Shown here piece by piece: positions 12,001 to 23,959 of a DNA stretch of 64,000 nt (position 1 is its first letter; the number at the start of each line of letters is the position of its first letter). The stretch spans positions 620,001 to 684,000 of the forward strand of contig JAVXUO010001110.1 in assembly GCA_033065855.1 (NCBI GenBank), in the 5' to 3' direction. The stretch is from Escallonia rubra (lineage: Eukaryota; Streptophyta; Magnoliopsida; Escalloniales; Escalloniaceae). The notes below the pieces were generated by a model. That model had not been told where the DNA came from. It made no database searches and saw only the letters and a program-made list of their open reading frames with translations. A program made the translations under genes and the position numbers.

Positions 12001-15000
12001 TTTTTTAAAGGCAAATAGAATTTTAAAAATTATAGTGTTTCAACCAACGATTCTGGGGTTTTAAACCTATGACACTCATGAGAGGGTTGAGATTGAACCT
12101 AAATGCTTTTAGAGATATAAGTATCAGTTTCTAAGAGATTAGAATCAGTATGGTGGGTTCTTATATGTAGACTAGGTATGATAAATTTGTTGTGATTGGA
12201 TGACTTGTTTTACTATACGACAATGTGATTTTTAGGTTGAACAGAGGAGCCAATTTAAGAGGTTGTGTTTGCACAATTTGACGCAAGGGAAAATTTCGTT
12301 CGTCTTGTTGTTCCGCTTTTGACGATTGCATCTTTCTCATATCTGTTTGTATTGTTAGAAGAACTTTATTGTCTGTCGATGCAATGTTTGTTGTATTCCA
12401 ACTAGTTAATGATTTATCAGCCCCAAAGCTACAATGGATTTGGCCGTACGGCTACTACTGTTTGGCCTCTTGGTACAATAGATTTGGCTTTTGAGCAATG
12501 ATTCTTATCAATCATGTCTTAGTTATCCGTGTGATATTTTGAGCAGTTTGTATCCATGCATCGTGAGTCTATGATTAAAATAGCACCTGATGTTTCTTAA
12601 CTATAAGATGCTACTATTCAGCTGCTATTGGTGTATCTTGTCGTTGGTTTGCCATACCGTGGAGTTTTTCCTTGTTGGGCTATTTGAGCTCAGTACCAAA
12701 TGAAGTGTAATGAGCATGAGTAAGATGCAAACCAGGAAAATAATAATTCAATTTCTCTTTCTTTATTGGTGGATTTTCTTATCTATTCAGCATGCAGTCA
12801 AGAGACTGCGTACATGTGGTTAGACAGAAGGCAAGGGCTCATGAAGCTGTCTTGGCAGATGAATAGATGTAGATATAGCTAGTCTGGGATATTATGCAGC
12901 ATTTGCCTTCACGTATATTGACATGGAATTCTTGGCTTGAGAGAAAAGTCTGATATTGAACGTCTAATCCTACAACTAGCAAGTCGGCTTGAAAGACAGT
13001 CTGGAATTCTTCGAATTATTTGCATCATCAATGTGAATAACAAGATGTAAACTATACCCAATTCCACTTAGAAAGACAAGAGTAGCTTGTGATAAAAAAA
13101 TTCGGATGCGTCATATCTTATGAGTTGTATAAAGCAGCCTGCATGTTTCAATCCCGCAAAACATGACAAAAGATAACAATTACCTGTTCACCTATGCTAA
13201 TGAACTTCAAAGTGATCTCTTCAAAGGATAAGACGTAATTGATCTGCAAAATGCATTCCTTGTATTAAATTACTAATGATCGGATTGACAGATGATACAT
13301 AAATTAAATGAATAGTTAACATCGCAAGTTAACCAAGAAAAGTATGCATATAGACACCACATTCCTCATATACAGGCGTTCGTTAGCTCTTCAAGTCAGC
13401 AATGCCCCAAACATACAATTGTGATGATTAAGTTCACCCGGATTTTGATGGACAAATATGCCCTTTGGTTACATGATATCAGCAATGCAGTGAGCATCAG
13501 CACCTCGCGTTTGAGGTATAATGAACTAACCAGTTTTCTTTACATCTTAAATTGGACAAGTGAACAAGATTTCTCCCCTTTAGATTTTTCTCCTTAGGAT
13601 TCTTATTGTAGGCTAGTTTCTGTGTAGCATATTGTTCAGCTTGGATGCTTCTAATACCTACTTGCTGCTTCCTAAAGGTTTAATGTCATACAGAACACAG
13701 CGGAAATTAATAAGCATCCTTCAGCTCTACGGTATTGACCCATCAATAGATGTCCAAGACAAGTACTTCAATACTCTCCAAGCATCCTGCAACTTGTCTG
13801 ACTCTCCCAAGTCATTTTTCCATTATTGCGAAGTGGATTTTCGAGCTTTGATTACCAAGTAATGAAGACAATACGCATGAAACCAAGGCTGCAAGTGCAA
13901 TGCTACCATATAGTATGCAAATGGTTGTAAACATCCATGCTATAACTGTGCACCAACTGGTGTGTATTGCCTTGGGAGGATCCCAGAATTCTGGTTTTGC
14001 GTTAACAAGTATGATCCATCTTTTGAAGTAACCAAGAAGGAAACATGTTGTTTTACGGGTTAAGAAAACAATAATCAGTCCAGTGACCTATCTAGAGTCT
14101 CCTTTTTCTTTTTTAATCGTAGGTAAATTAACTTAACTTTTGGTCTTAATGTTTCATTGAAAGTATCAAGCATTAGTCTCCCAAGGACCAACAATGACAC
14201 TAATTGTCATGCTCTTTGAATGGCACTCATCTATTAGTTCCCTGATGCATCTTGTCAATCATAGAAGAATGTAGGTCTAAACCTCGTTTACTCTCCTAGA
14301 CAGGCCACTGCCCACTAAGTCACCACCAAACATTTCATTTTTTAAGTAGCAGCTTACCAATATTAAGGCCCTGTTTGTTACAACTTTTACATTTAAAGTG
14401 GGTTTTTTCACAAGTGGTATGCAGCATAATCAACAACATTATAGCACCAGCATTCTTAAAGCGGAAGTGACAAAACTACACAGCAAGCTTTTACTTGATG
14501 GTATGTACTTAAAATTACCTTGTCCACGGATTTTGATGACCCAAGATATACCTATATATATTCTTCACCTGACCTAATAGACAGATAATCCAATTTCACG
14601 TTGAATGCAACCTGAATCATCTGAATCTATAAAGAATGAGATAGAAATACTGAGATAAGGTGAACCTCTTGAGGTACTAATAGAATGTAGCTTATTTTGG
14701 CTTTGGGATTGATTTACCCAGCTTACACCTTATGGCTTAAAAAGCTGCAACAAACATGCATTTTAAGCTTTTTCTTAAGCTATAACCGATAAGCTGGCCA
14801 AAAACAAGCTGCAACAAACAGGGTCTAACAATAAAGAAGCTTATATAAAATTCTGCATTTGATACTATCCGGCTTGAAGACTATCCCTAACGGTGAATAG
14901 TGTCTATACTGGTAAAGCAGAGGCAATAGAAATCATTGTTAATCTAATCTACAAAATGGAAACGGTAAACTTATCAGATATACGCATAAAGTATGAAAAA

Positions 15001-18000
15001 TTGTTACACAAGAACCCAAATTTACACTGATAGTTTGCAATGATTCAAAGGAGATAGCATTACTCACTTTTGCATAAAATGATGCTGCTCTGTCAAAATC
15101 CTTGGCAGAAAACGCAGCTTCAGCCTGTATAACAAATGACTCACGTTGATAAGTTCTGACATATGGACAAAAGTTCTAGTCTAACAGGTTTTGGAGTGTC
15201 GATCACTATATTTTGCATTGCAAGCTTGCGGAGGGGATTTTTGCATGGGCTGTTTTGAATACTTGGTATTCATTCATTTATTAACCTCGAGCACAGTTCA
15301 GCACGTGGTGCTTAGTTGGTCGCTGTACAAGGTAAGGAAGCAGATGTTTGGGCTTTAGCATACTGCTCCCTTTTTGTTTGGGGTACTCTGGCATCAAAAA
15401 ACTGTAACCTTTTTTTGGAATGGGGAGTCTAACTCAAGCTAAGATTAGGCTGTCATTGATCTTTCTTTTTCTTTTCTTTCTTGGATTTTTGCTATCTTTT
15501 CTGGAGGGGCTTTGGACTCTTTTTTGTTCATACATGAGTCGCATCGCCGTTGAGGGGCCTTGTCCTCCTTATCCATATTCCAGACACACAAACACATGGG
15601 TCCTTGGCATTAACAATCCAGAGTTACAAGAGACGCTATGAAGCAGAATGACAACATTAGCTCATTATCAAATGATTCAAGAAGCAATAACCTGCTCTAA
15701 ATATACTTGGTCTCTCTGAAATGGATCACGACAAATAGCCAAAGCTGCAGCATACTCCTTCAGGTTTAAATAGACCTTCCACATATCTCGGCCTTCATCA
15801 TTTACAGACACCTGCATTTATTCTTAACTTCAGCACTTCAAAAGAGGAAACAATACAATGTAACAGAAGACAAGCTAGAGAGTAAGCAAAGTTTGACATT
15901 ATACTACAAACCTGGAAAATGGAGCTTCGGTCATAAGCATAAAAAAGCCCAGCAGAGGCATCACTGCATAATCCGATAATACCCCTCGAAACTGATTCTT
16001 GTGTTTGATCAAAATGGAGTTCTTCTACAATCTGCTCACTTATTCTGTTTACAACCTAAAAGATTATGCAGTAGAAACAGAGAAACAATTTCAGCTCGAA
16101 TCTCAACCACATCATGGACAAACCAAAATAACAGAATTCACATGCGTAAAGTCTAACAGCAGCAAATCAGGTATCTCATCTTCCTAAAAAGACGCACGAG
16201 CATGATTCTGAATGCATTACTGTAAAATACGCACCTTAACCTTATTTCCAATGAGAAGTAGAAAGTGAAATTCCGACATTGCTAGAGAAGTGGGTTTGGC
16301 AACTTCAGCACCTTCACCTAACTTCATATAGTCCAAAAGAGCCTTGTTCTCCACAAAATTTTCGTTCCCATTCGGGGAACTAACCATGAGGTTCACGAAA
16401 GGAACATGAGGTTATACAGTGATACGGCCATTACAGAGAAAATATCAATGTAAAAATTAACATATTAGATAAAACCAGAACTACCTAGGACAGAAACAGA
16501 TACAAGAATCAAGTGATGTCTCTAGGTAAAGGAAACGAGGTAATGAATTTCATGCTCTACCTATGCTGTGCTCCAAAATTTAGGCCACCATGATAGATAC
16601 CTGCTCCAGAAAGCCACGCAAAATGAATAGCTCTTCTTTGTTTAATATAGAAATGCAGTTCACTGCAAGATCAACAAAAGGAAACTCAGCTGCAGATTTC
16701 ATAAGTTTATTTTCAAGCAAGACGAAAAGCAAATAAACAGAAACACTACGGCCACATACCCCTTATTTCTGATTCAAATAAAAAGATATGAATATTTGGA
16801 ATTTAATTTGCATGAACCAATTGATATTAGAAGGACAGTGCATTTTTTTTAAAGAATAAGCATTTAATATATTAGAAGGGAGCTACAAAGAGTAGAAACA
16901 AGCCAAGTAGATATATGACAGACTTGAGCTCGATTATTTTTTTTCTTTCCAAAAGTAATGATATGTATAGACAAGGACACCCATGTACACAAAAATTCCT
17001 ACTCAGTTAGCTATACAATGATTGAAGCTGTCCAAAATCTCAAGCCAGGCTTCACTGGAACAAAAAGTGGATTCCTCAGCCCAGGCATAAAGAGAAAGCA
17101 AAAAACCTGCCTTCATCCTACTTAAAGGCAGCTCCTCTCCTTCACAAGCTTTCATAACTATCTCTTTTTAAACACACCGGAATGGGCAAGGTGGAATCAG
17201 CTCCTAGAGCTTCCATCTTCACCTCCGGCTCATATAAAAGGACCAGCTCTTCAGGAAATCCACAACTGAAAGAGGCATAACCCAGCTAATACCTACCAAA
17301 CTGAAAATAATATCCCACAAAGAGTTAGCAAGCGGACAGTGCAGAAGAATGTGGGACACACACTCCCCCCGTCTTCTTTACAAAGGAAGCACCGGTTGAT
17401 GTAAATCAGTCCCCTTTGATATTCATCTCTGATAACACTTCTTTAGTAAGGGATAGCAAAAAAACAATCCTATTAATAAAATCGACGCATGGAACACCCA
17501 TGGATACCAACCAATGGGTTCAAAATAAAAAATATTCCTACTATGAAGTCTCAACTTTAGGATTCAGGATTGTTCCTTTTTGATGTTCAGTATGAGACAG
17601 CCCTCTCCAGTCATTTTTCAATCTGTGCTCTCCCAACCTAATCCTGTTCTCTATGTACAAAGAAAGTTCTGTACCACCCACTACACTACAACACTAATCT
17701 GATAGATAACTCATATCTTTCCTCCAAAAAGTGATTACTCTTCATCATCATGCAAATGTTTGCAGGGATTTTTCTTTTTTGCAACATACACATCAGACGT
17801 GATTACATTTTGCATCATATACCCAAAAAAGAAAAGAAAAAAAGCACTCTTCGTCAGGATCCAAACATATGCAGAAAGAATTGTTATATTCTTTTAATAA
17901 GGGATTACATTATTTACTTCGATCCATGATCTGAATTCCTTCTCTAAATTTTGTTGCCTTCCGTTGGTGCTTAAACCAGAGTACATAAAATCAAGTTGGT

Positions 18001-20977
18001 ATAAACTTGGGAAAGAGCAAAATGTGAGCTAGGAAATAGAAGATGCACTATGACATATTAGAAGAGCATATGATCTTAGTTTCTTTTTTGTTCTTTTTTT
18101 GCTAAGTCATAAATTTCAGATTCTTTATTTCACCATCACACTGTACTTTGATACAAACAGATGCAACTTGCCTGTTTGGTATTTCTCCAGGAAGTTCCAT
18201 AAAATGCACGGCACGATCCACATAGCTTGCAAAGACGGCCTGCAAAATGCAAAAAAGTAACAACAGAATGATTGAAGTTAAAAGGATGCTAGATGAAATC
18301 ATCAATCTGAAGATTGGATTTACAAAATGCCTGTTGCTACAGAGACGAAGAAAGACGATTTTGGTAAAATTGAGTGATACAAGACCTTATGTATCCAATT
18401 ACACAAATTGCACTGGAATCAACATTCAGAGTTCCATATCAGGCAAATAAGACAGAGCTTCAAACTTACATCCAGCAACCCAATTCCGGTGAAAGAGTAA
18501 AGCCGTGTAGGAGTCACAGCCATCACATAGTATCTAGTTCCGTTGCTTATGCTAGCTGTTTCCATCTGCAGAACACCAAAAAGATAAAGAACGAATCAAG
18601 ACTTCATCCCAACAGTAGTGCCCCTGTGACTACACCTAGGATAGACCGTTCATCGGGAATTCAACGACTTGCTTCCAGAGCGCAATGGTGGAGCTGGGAG
18701 AGTAATTAGAGAATTGAAAATTCTAAATTTGCTGACGGCGGATCTAACAAAAATTTTGGCTGGCGATGGATATTTGATGCGGATACTTCTGGGATATTTG
18801 GACAGATGTACACCTTGTTAACAGTTGAGTTGTTGACATGTCAAAGCCTTTATTCGTCGAAGCTTTTTCGCAACAACAATTTGGCTGCCTACACCCAGAG
18901 CCACCAAGGTAGGATCACCTAAGCTATTGTAGAGGCACTGGCACCTAAATAATATATTTATCTTCTTCTAGAGCTAGAAGGATCTGCCAATAAAACTCAA
19001 AATTTGATATGTACCATCAACCATGTATTATTTCACACAGATAGATAATCATATTGACACTCTGGAAATGCTCTGTACTAAAGCGCAATTCTTAAATTGG
19101 CAATCTTGCTTCTTCAGAGCTCCATTCTGGTAACTACGACTAAATTTCTAGCTTCAGTTTCAAAAAGGATGTAACAGTCAGGATGGTTAGCTTTGTGATA
19201 ACTGTGCAATACCATTGTTGTATTTCTTGGACAGAATAACCAAGCAATATATTTAATATCGATCTTAGGTAAACATCGATCTTACACATCACCATTAGTT
19301 GCTGACGAAAAATGAATGAATATTTAATACAAAGTAATCATACAGAGAGCAGATGCCCCAAATTTAAAACCAACTGGATAATATATTATTTATTTATATA
19401 TATACACACACACACACACAAGCCGATAATTGGATGTTTACATGCTGCGCATGACTAAGACGACTAGCACATGTTAAGAAACAGTGTAGTAATAAAATGC
19501 TTCCTTCAAGCCAGAAACGAAAACATAAGGAAAAGAGTTGTGAACAGGAAGTACCTGCAAATCCATAAATGCTTCTGGCAGTTCAGTTAGTTCAAATAAA
19601 GACTTTATATACTTCTCCTTCTTATCTTTCTCATCAACAGCAAGTTCATGCAGTTGACCATTGTCTGTACCAAGAATAACCTCCTTTGTAGAAGCTGGAA
19701 GGGCACCAGATGCAACGTAAGCAAACATTCTATGTGAGAATATCACATTGGGAAGTGATGATTCTTCTTTTTCTTTTTTCTTTTTTGTGGTGAAGTTGTG
19801 GGCAGGGCAGCAGCTGACAGTCAATTATTTACCTTCTGTTATCTGCTGTCTATTCCAGGCAACAGCATTCACCACAAGACCTTTCAGCTTGTTTAAAACA
19901 CGAGGTTTGGTCCATTTTGCATGTGTATAATATGTATCAGCACCTCCACTACCCACAACGGAGACAATACAGTGGCTCCCACCAGGATCAACAAAAACTC
20001 TGTGAACGGATTGCTCCCCAGGTCGGCCCGCGGAGAGATCAATATCTGTAATTAAATGATCAAGAAGATAAGGCACTCTTGCAGCACATGCTACAGATGG
20101 TCCAATACTTTCATTGTTTTCAAATTGTAGGACTATACTGCCACCAATAAACGGCTATGTAATCCAAGTCTCTAAACAAGACCATAGCATAACATTGGTA
20201 ATGATTGCAGAACATAAGGGATCCAGTAATACGCTAAATTTGAAGCCACATTCATATGTTAGAAATGGATATTATCTCCTACTGAAAGCGGCAACTACCA
20301 ATTTAAATTGATGCCTTCAACAAAACAGCAGCGATTAAACTTCCCTTGCCGAAAGGTAACCCAGATAATTCAAAGTCGCAATCATTTCACCAACCTAAAC
20401 CGTAACACCTAATCATTACTTTCAAACAAAAAAAGTCGGCTCTAAAACACGAGAAATCCCGTCTACAAGTCACGGCATATTTAATGCTACGTTTATAACA
20501 GATCATATTCTATGGGTATGCGCTGGTGTGATATCTCAGTAAGAAATGCTAAATGTTCCCTCCATTACATTAAATTTTCTCCCTTTGAATTTTCGAGGAA
20601 CGCTATGATACAATTTGGTACGTGTAAGCATTAAATTGAACTCAAACAGCAATCACATATTAAAAAAGTATCGTTTGGCAAGTCAAGCTACCGTAAAAGC
20701 AACAAGTAAAGTCAGTGTTTGCATAAGCAAAAAGCCAATGCTCACATTCGTGAAAAGTCAAAAAGAGAAAATCTAATGAAACGGAAGCACTGCATTGTAT
20801 GTAGAAGAAGATACCATAAGAATCTCCACCGCTGAAACTTTGTCTAATGAACCAGCCTTTACTAGTTCCTAAAACAATGACATCATTGCCAGCAGCCATA
20901 CACGTAATCGCTCCGCGCTTATTCGCATCGTATCTCTCCAGAAGATCCACCGAAAACACCTGCCTTCCTACTTCCAT
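3018..20977 (-). CDS. VPS18: Vacuolar protein sorting-associated protein 18 (VPS18/PEP3), 5' and central coding part
   Basis: VPS18 is a core subunit of the HOPS/CORVET tethering complexes and acts at late endosome and tonoplast fusion. Coding exons, placed from splice sites and similarity to plant VPS18: 20977-20815, 20045-19833, 19694-19555, 18565-18470, 18239-18172, 16662-16561, 16379-16235, 16055-15912, 15811-15692, 15124-15068, 13243-13184, 11186-11079, 10241-10099, 7185-7107, 6242-6180, 5814-5684, 4938-4833, 3206-3018. They sum to 2127 bases (709 codons) with continuous phase. The start is the Met of MEVGRQVFSVDLLERY in exon 2. Recognisable blocks in order include GNDVIVLGTSKGW, VFVDPGGSHCI, YYVMAVTPTRLYSFTGIG, AVHFMELPGEIPN, RDMWKVYL, QYEIVVHHYIQ, NETHEVIKYLEFCVHRL and FLQCKFGKG. 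These cover the beta-propeller and the start of the helical clathrin-like repeat region. Family members are near 990 residues; the remaining ~275, including the RING finger, are not in the window. One intron uses a GC donor at 18171-18170. Confidence 0.96.
4567..4833. repeat. Tandem ~130-bp duplication abutting a VPS18 splice donor
   Basis: Two diverged direct copies start with GTGCAAATTATTTC at 4567 and GTGCAAATTATTTCC at 4704. Both contain TCAAACTTTTGAAGTCTATA and end with ACTGAGTGAG followed by an ACCTG donor-like string. The second copy ends at the true donor of the exon 4938-4833. Confidence 0.75.
7186..10098. other. Large VPS18 intron
   Basis: It holds the ~385-bp tandem duplication and otherwise AT-rich sequence in which I see no gene or element with clear ends. 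Confidence 0.7.
7971..8738. repeat. Direct tandem duplication of ~385 bp in a VPS18 intron
   Basis: Copy 1 (7971-8355) and copy 2 (8356-8738) begin with AATTTACACTCGGGCAAG and end in GGCCTCCCTCCA, abutting with no spacer. They differ at only a handful of bases and one CT dinucleotide. The unit lies within the intron 7186-10098. Encoded peptides are antisense shadows without family resemblance. Confidence 0.92.
11187..13183. other. Large VPS18 intron
   Basis: AT-rich with no recognised gene, repeat or element end. The base composition shifts toward T-rich from about 12100 to 12900, which may mark an old unidentified insertion. Confidence 0.5.
13244..15067. other. Large VPS18 intron
   Basis: Contains the hAT-like MITE at 14366-14826. 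Elsewhere there is a 76-codon open frame at 13632-13862 (+) with no family resemblance, judged fortuitous. Confidence 0.6.
14366..14826. mobile_element. hAT-like MITE in a VPS18 intron
   Basis: The left end AGGCCCTGTTTGTTACAAC and the reversed right end AGACCCTGTTTGTTGCAGC are near-identical inverted repeats. A GGCCCTGTTTG-type terminus is common among plant non-autonomous hAT elements. The 461-bp interior is non-coding. Flanks share only CAATA, so a target duplication is not secure. Confidence 0.65.
16663..18171. other. VPS18 intron with a GC donor
   Basis: Minus-strand donor AG|GCAAGT at 18171-18170 and acceptor TTGCAG ending at 16663. It contains a 5'-truncated LINE fragment. Confidence 0.85.
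16843..17700 (-). mobile_element. Truncated LINE (L1-like) fragment inside VPS18
   Basis: Read on the minus strand, about 17430-17230 gives a degenerate zinc-finger/RT-tail segment: CFLCK, then in a shifted frame a His/Cys pair and LANSLWDIIFSLVGISWVMP. This pattern is typical of the zf-RVT region of plant LINEs. Further upstream, GEHRLKNDW and IVFLLSLTKE-like strings continue the match. The plus-strand T run at 16843-16850 fits a short poly(A) tail at the 3' end. Frames are broken, so it is a relic in sense orientation with VPS18. The 5' limit is uncertain. Confidence 0.65.
18566..19554. other. VPS18 intron
   Basis: AT-rich with a (CA)n at 19405-19419. No element or gene seen. Confidence 0.7.
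20046..20814. other. VPS18 intron
   Basis: Between the exons ending at 20815 and starting at 20045. No gene or element recognised. Confidence 0.75.
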
Positions 20978-21143
20978 CTTCAGCCTGTCAAGATTTCGAT
21001 TCTGCAATGTAAAGTACTTGCAAATCAAGCTCAACTTGAAATAACAGGCTGTGAATTGTCAACAAGACCTAAATTAGTTCAGTGAAAAGCCGGCTAGAAC
21101 AAAATAAAGAGCCATTTCTTGTAAAGCTGTACCTGAGACTTAC

Positions 21144-21260
21144 GTCCGGCGGCGGCGGCGGCGGTGGGGTTTATAGCGTCGTGTTCAGCGGCAGTGAGAC
21201 GCTCGATGCCGTCGAAAGCGATAGAACTGTGTCGTCTCCCTTTCCCCGTCGTGGACGTCA
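21144..21260 (-). other. VPS18: VPS18 5' untranslated exon and promoter-proximal region
   Basis: A GT donor (GGAC then GTAAGT) at 21143 pairs with the acceptor at 21003-21002 to form a 142-bp first intron ahead of the exon holding the VPS18 start codon. The exon has a (GCC)n run near its 3' end and no in-frame ATG, so it is read as 5' UTR. The upstream limit is a guess because no transcription start can be read from sequence. A Pack-MULE begins only ~180 bp further upstream, at 21438. Confidence 0.6.
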
Positions 21261-21437
21261 ATATTGCTTACGAGTTTCCGATCGCCGGAGATTAATTGGG
21301 TCGGTTTGCTGGGCTAATTATTTAGAAGAACCCGTAATTTGGACCCACCTGCGGTGCAGCCCAATTTTCTTCTTGTGTTTCTTTTATTTTTTATTTTCCT
21401 TCCCTTTTTGCTTTTTATTCATTGACAATTTACAATT

Positions 21438-22699
21438 GGGTTAATTACTCACGGCACCCCTGAGGTTTACCCTAAATTACACACGGACCCCCCTATCTTT
21501 TGAAAATTACACTCCGCTCCATTTCTTCGACGGTGTTAACGGTGGGACGCAAAAAGACATTTTTACCCTCATATATTAACTGCACAGTATCGTCTTGGAT
21601 TTTGGACGGACTGTCTGGCTCTTCACTCTTGGCTACACTGGCCGGAATCGGCCATCGCCTCCTCCCTTCTTCTGCCACCGACGTCCATTGTCATTCCCAT
21701 CTCCAAACACCATCCCACCCCCAATCACCACTGTAAGACAAACACAACCACTGCCACGGTGATCCTAAATAACACAAACCAAGCACTGAACGCTCAACGC
21801 CTAACCACCCACCACCATCGCAACCAACCTCCATTACACTGTTGTCAACAGATCTGGCACCACCACGCTATTACCCACCTCTGCCACAATGTCACCAACA
21901 GATCTGGCACCACCAAACCTTCATCCATCTCCAAGCACACCACACAAACGGGTTTTATCGGTGCCTGGTCGAGAAGTCTGTGAGGTCGTTGATGAACATG
22001 TCGTTTACGCTTGAGAAGTCCGATTTGGAGGCCGGGTTTGTGAAGGAGGCAAGTGAGGAGAGGACATGTACGGCGACGGTGGTCGCCGCTGTTGTGTCGT
22101 GGTGTACACTGTAGGCGACGCCAGAGTCCATCGCCGGAGAAGAAATTGGCAGAGTAGAAGAAGCCCACCGTCGCCGAGAAAGCCCCCGCCGAGAAGAAGC
22201 CCAAGGCCAAGGAGGCCGGCTCCGCCGAGAATGAGGGCTGGTTGACCACAAGATGGCACCGAAGATGGTGCCGAAGATGAATCCCGCGCGATGGTGGCTG
22301 TGGCGCGGTGGTCGCCGCTGTTATGTCGTGGTGTACACTGTAGGCGACGCCCATCGCCGGAAAAGAAACCGGCAGAGGAGAAGAAGCCCACCGTCGCCGA
22401 GAAGGCCCCCGTCAAGAAGAAGCCCAAGGCCAAGGAGGCCGGCTCCGCCGCCACCGGAGACAAAAAGAAGAAGAAGAAGTCCAGGAGTCTTTAGACAAAA
22501 ATAAGAAGAAGTGAGGGCAGTTTGGGGATGAAAAATCCAAAAAGATAATTTTTAGACGGAGTTAGGGTCCTCGTCAATTTTTTGGGGCTCCGTGAAATGC
22601 GGGTACAAACCTGGGGGGAACGGAGTGTAATTTTCAAAAGATATGGGGGTCCGTGTGTAATTTAAGGTAAACCTCAGGGGTGCCGTGACTAATTAACCC
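21438..22699. mobile_element. Pack-MULE: Mutator-like element carrying histone H2B tail fragments
   Basis: It is 1262 bp with TIRs of ~83 bp that start GGGTTAATTACTCACGGCAC (left) and, reversed, GGGTTAATTAGTCACGGCAC (right). The flanks carry an identical 9-bp duplication, TTTACAATT (21429-21437 and 22700-22708), which is diagnostic of Mutator-type transposition. The interior is GC-rich, unlike its surroundings, and contains two copies of a histone H2B N-terminal-tail fragment. No transposase is present. Carriage of host gene pieces between MULE TIRs defines a Pack-MULE. It lies immediately upstream of VPS18. Confidence 0.93.
22068..22494 (+). pseudogene. Duplicated histone H2B N-terminal fragments captured in the Pack-MULE
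   Basis: Copy 2 (about 22303-22494) encodes EKKPAEEKKPTVAEKAP, then KKKPKAKEAG and GDKKKKKKS, closely matching the lysine-rich N-terminal tail of plant H2B and stopping before the histone fold. Copy 1 (about 22068-22235) repeats the same block (KKPTVAEKAP, EKKPKAKEAG) but has an in-frame stop and ends earlier. Both copies are preceded by the same ~60-bp block, around GTCGTGGTGTACACTGTAG, so capture was followed by internal tandem duplication. A 67-codon open frame from 22291 covers copy 2. A functional product is unlikely. Confidence 0.8.
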
Positions 22700-22708
22700 T
22701 TTACAATT

Positions 22709-23331
22709 TATAGGGTGTTTGGGATTGATTCTAAATTAATCAAATCTGATTAAATCAATTTTACAGTATTTGGCAAAAAAATGTAAACTGATTAAATACG
22801 TTCCAATGTACTCAAAACTGATTAAATCCATAATACTCATTTTCTTGGATTAAAATTTAATCAATTTTGAAGAATCAGATTTGACCAAGAGATTTACCAA
22901 AATATCATTACATATAAGCTGCATTAAATGCTCAATTTCAGTTTGAGTACACTATATGGTAATTTTGCTACACTAAACCTACTTTAATCTTTTTTTATCC
23001 AAACACATTCAACAACTTTTAATCTATTATGTTTAAAATGGATTAAAGCTGATTTTAGAAACTGATTATAAATTAATCAAAATTTACTTTTAAAAATTAA
23101 CCACATTAGTTCTTACATCAACCCCCCTGTAATATTTGGTCAGGAAAATTCTGTAGAGTGCAGCCATTCTTTCCTTAGACTGTTATTAGAAGAGGTCTAA
23201 ATAACTTAATTAGCATATATTATATCTTACTTTAAAGAGATCATAACCTCCTTCAATTATGTAAATTAACAAATTTATTTTCGACAAAGAAAAATCGTCC
23301 CCTAAAAGAAAAGTAATAATTTCGCAAGTAA
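22709..23331. mobile_element. AT-rich spacer with a possible GGTGTTTGG-type MITE
   Basis: GGGTGTTTGGGATTGATT at 22712 and the inverted ATCCAAACAC near 22998-23007 could be the ends of a ~300-bp non-autonomous element rich in GATTAAA motifs. The arms are short and no target duplication is clear. The rest of the spacer is featureless AT-rich DNA. Confidence 0.35.
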
Positions 23332-23959
23332 TTTCATTTAGGAAATATCAGATATGATGCTATGACATAGAAAAAATTTCTCTCGCATAATATTACCAAA
23401 ACGACGTAGTTTTAAGGTAGGTATTAAAAACTCTTTTTTTTCTTTTTCTTTTCAGGTCATTTCTTTCTCCTCCCTCATCTTCTTTCTCTTGTACGCCTAA
23501 TCCTGCCTCAAAGACTGAACCACACTTGGCGACCATCTATTCCCTTCCCATCGGAACAAAGGAGAGCCCCCGCTCGCTCCCTCTTGCCTCCGTCGTTCCC
23601 CTCCACCGCCTTCTTCCCATCTCGCACCATTCGATGTCGCCATCTTATCCTTCCTCGCAATCGTCGCCTGTCCATTTTCACAACTGCCTTTTTCCTCCCT
23701 TTGTTGACCACCATCACACCATAATAGCAGCCACCGAGTCTCCCTTCTGTCTAACTGAAACCTTTTCTTATTCTCATACTCTAATTTTGCCTACTTGCAT
23801 TGCGAATCACCCACAACATGTTTGATGTTTGAACTGGTTTGTTCATGCTTTTTGAATTGCCCACAACACACACGCGCACACCCCCCCCCCCCAACCCAAA
23901 TTATGTTTGTAAATCAATGTTATGATTAAATGTTGTGTAAATGTCTAGAATACTACATG

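Noticed and set aside
13632..13862. 76-codon plus-strand frame inside a VPS18 intron
   Set aside because: No recognisable family and no splice or promoter signals; antisense to the host gene.
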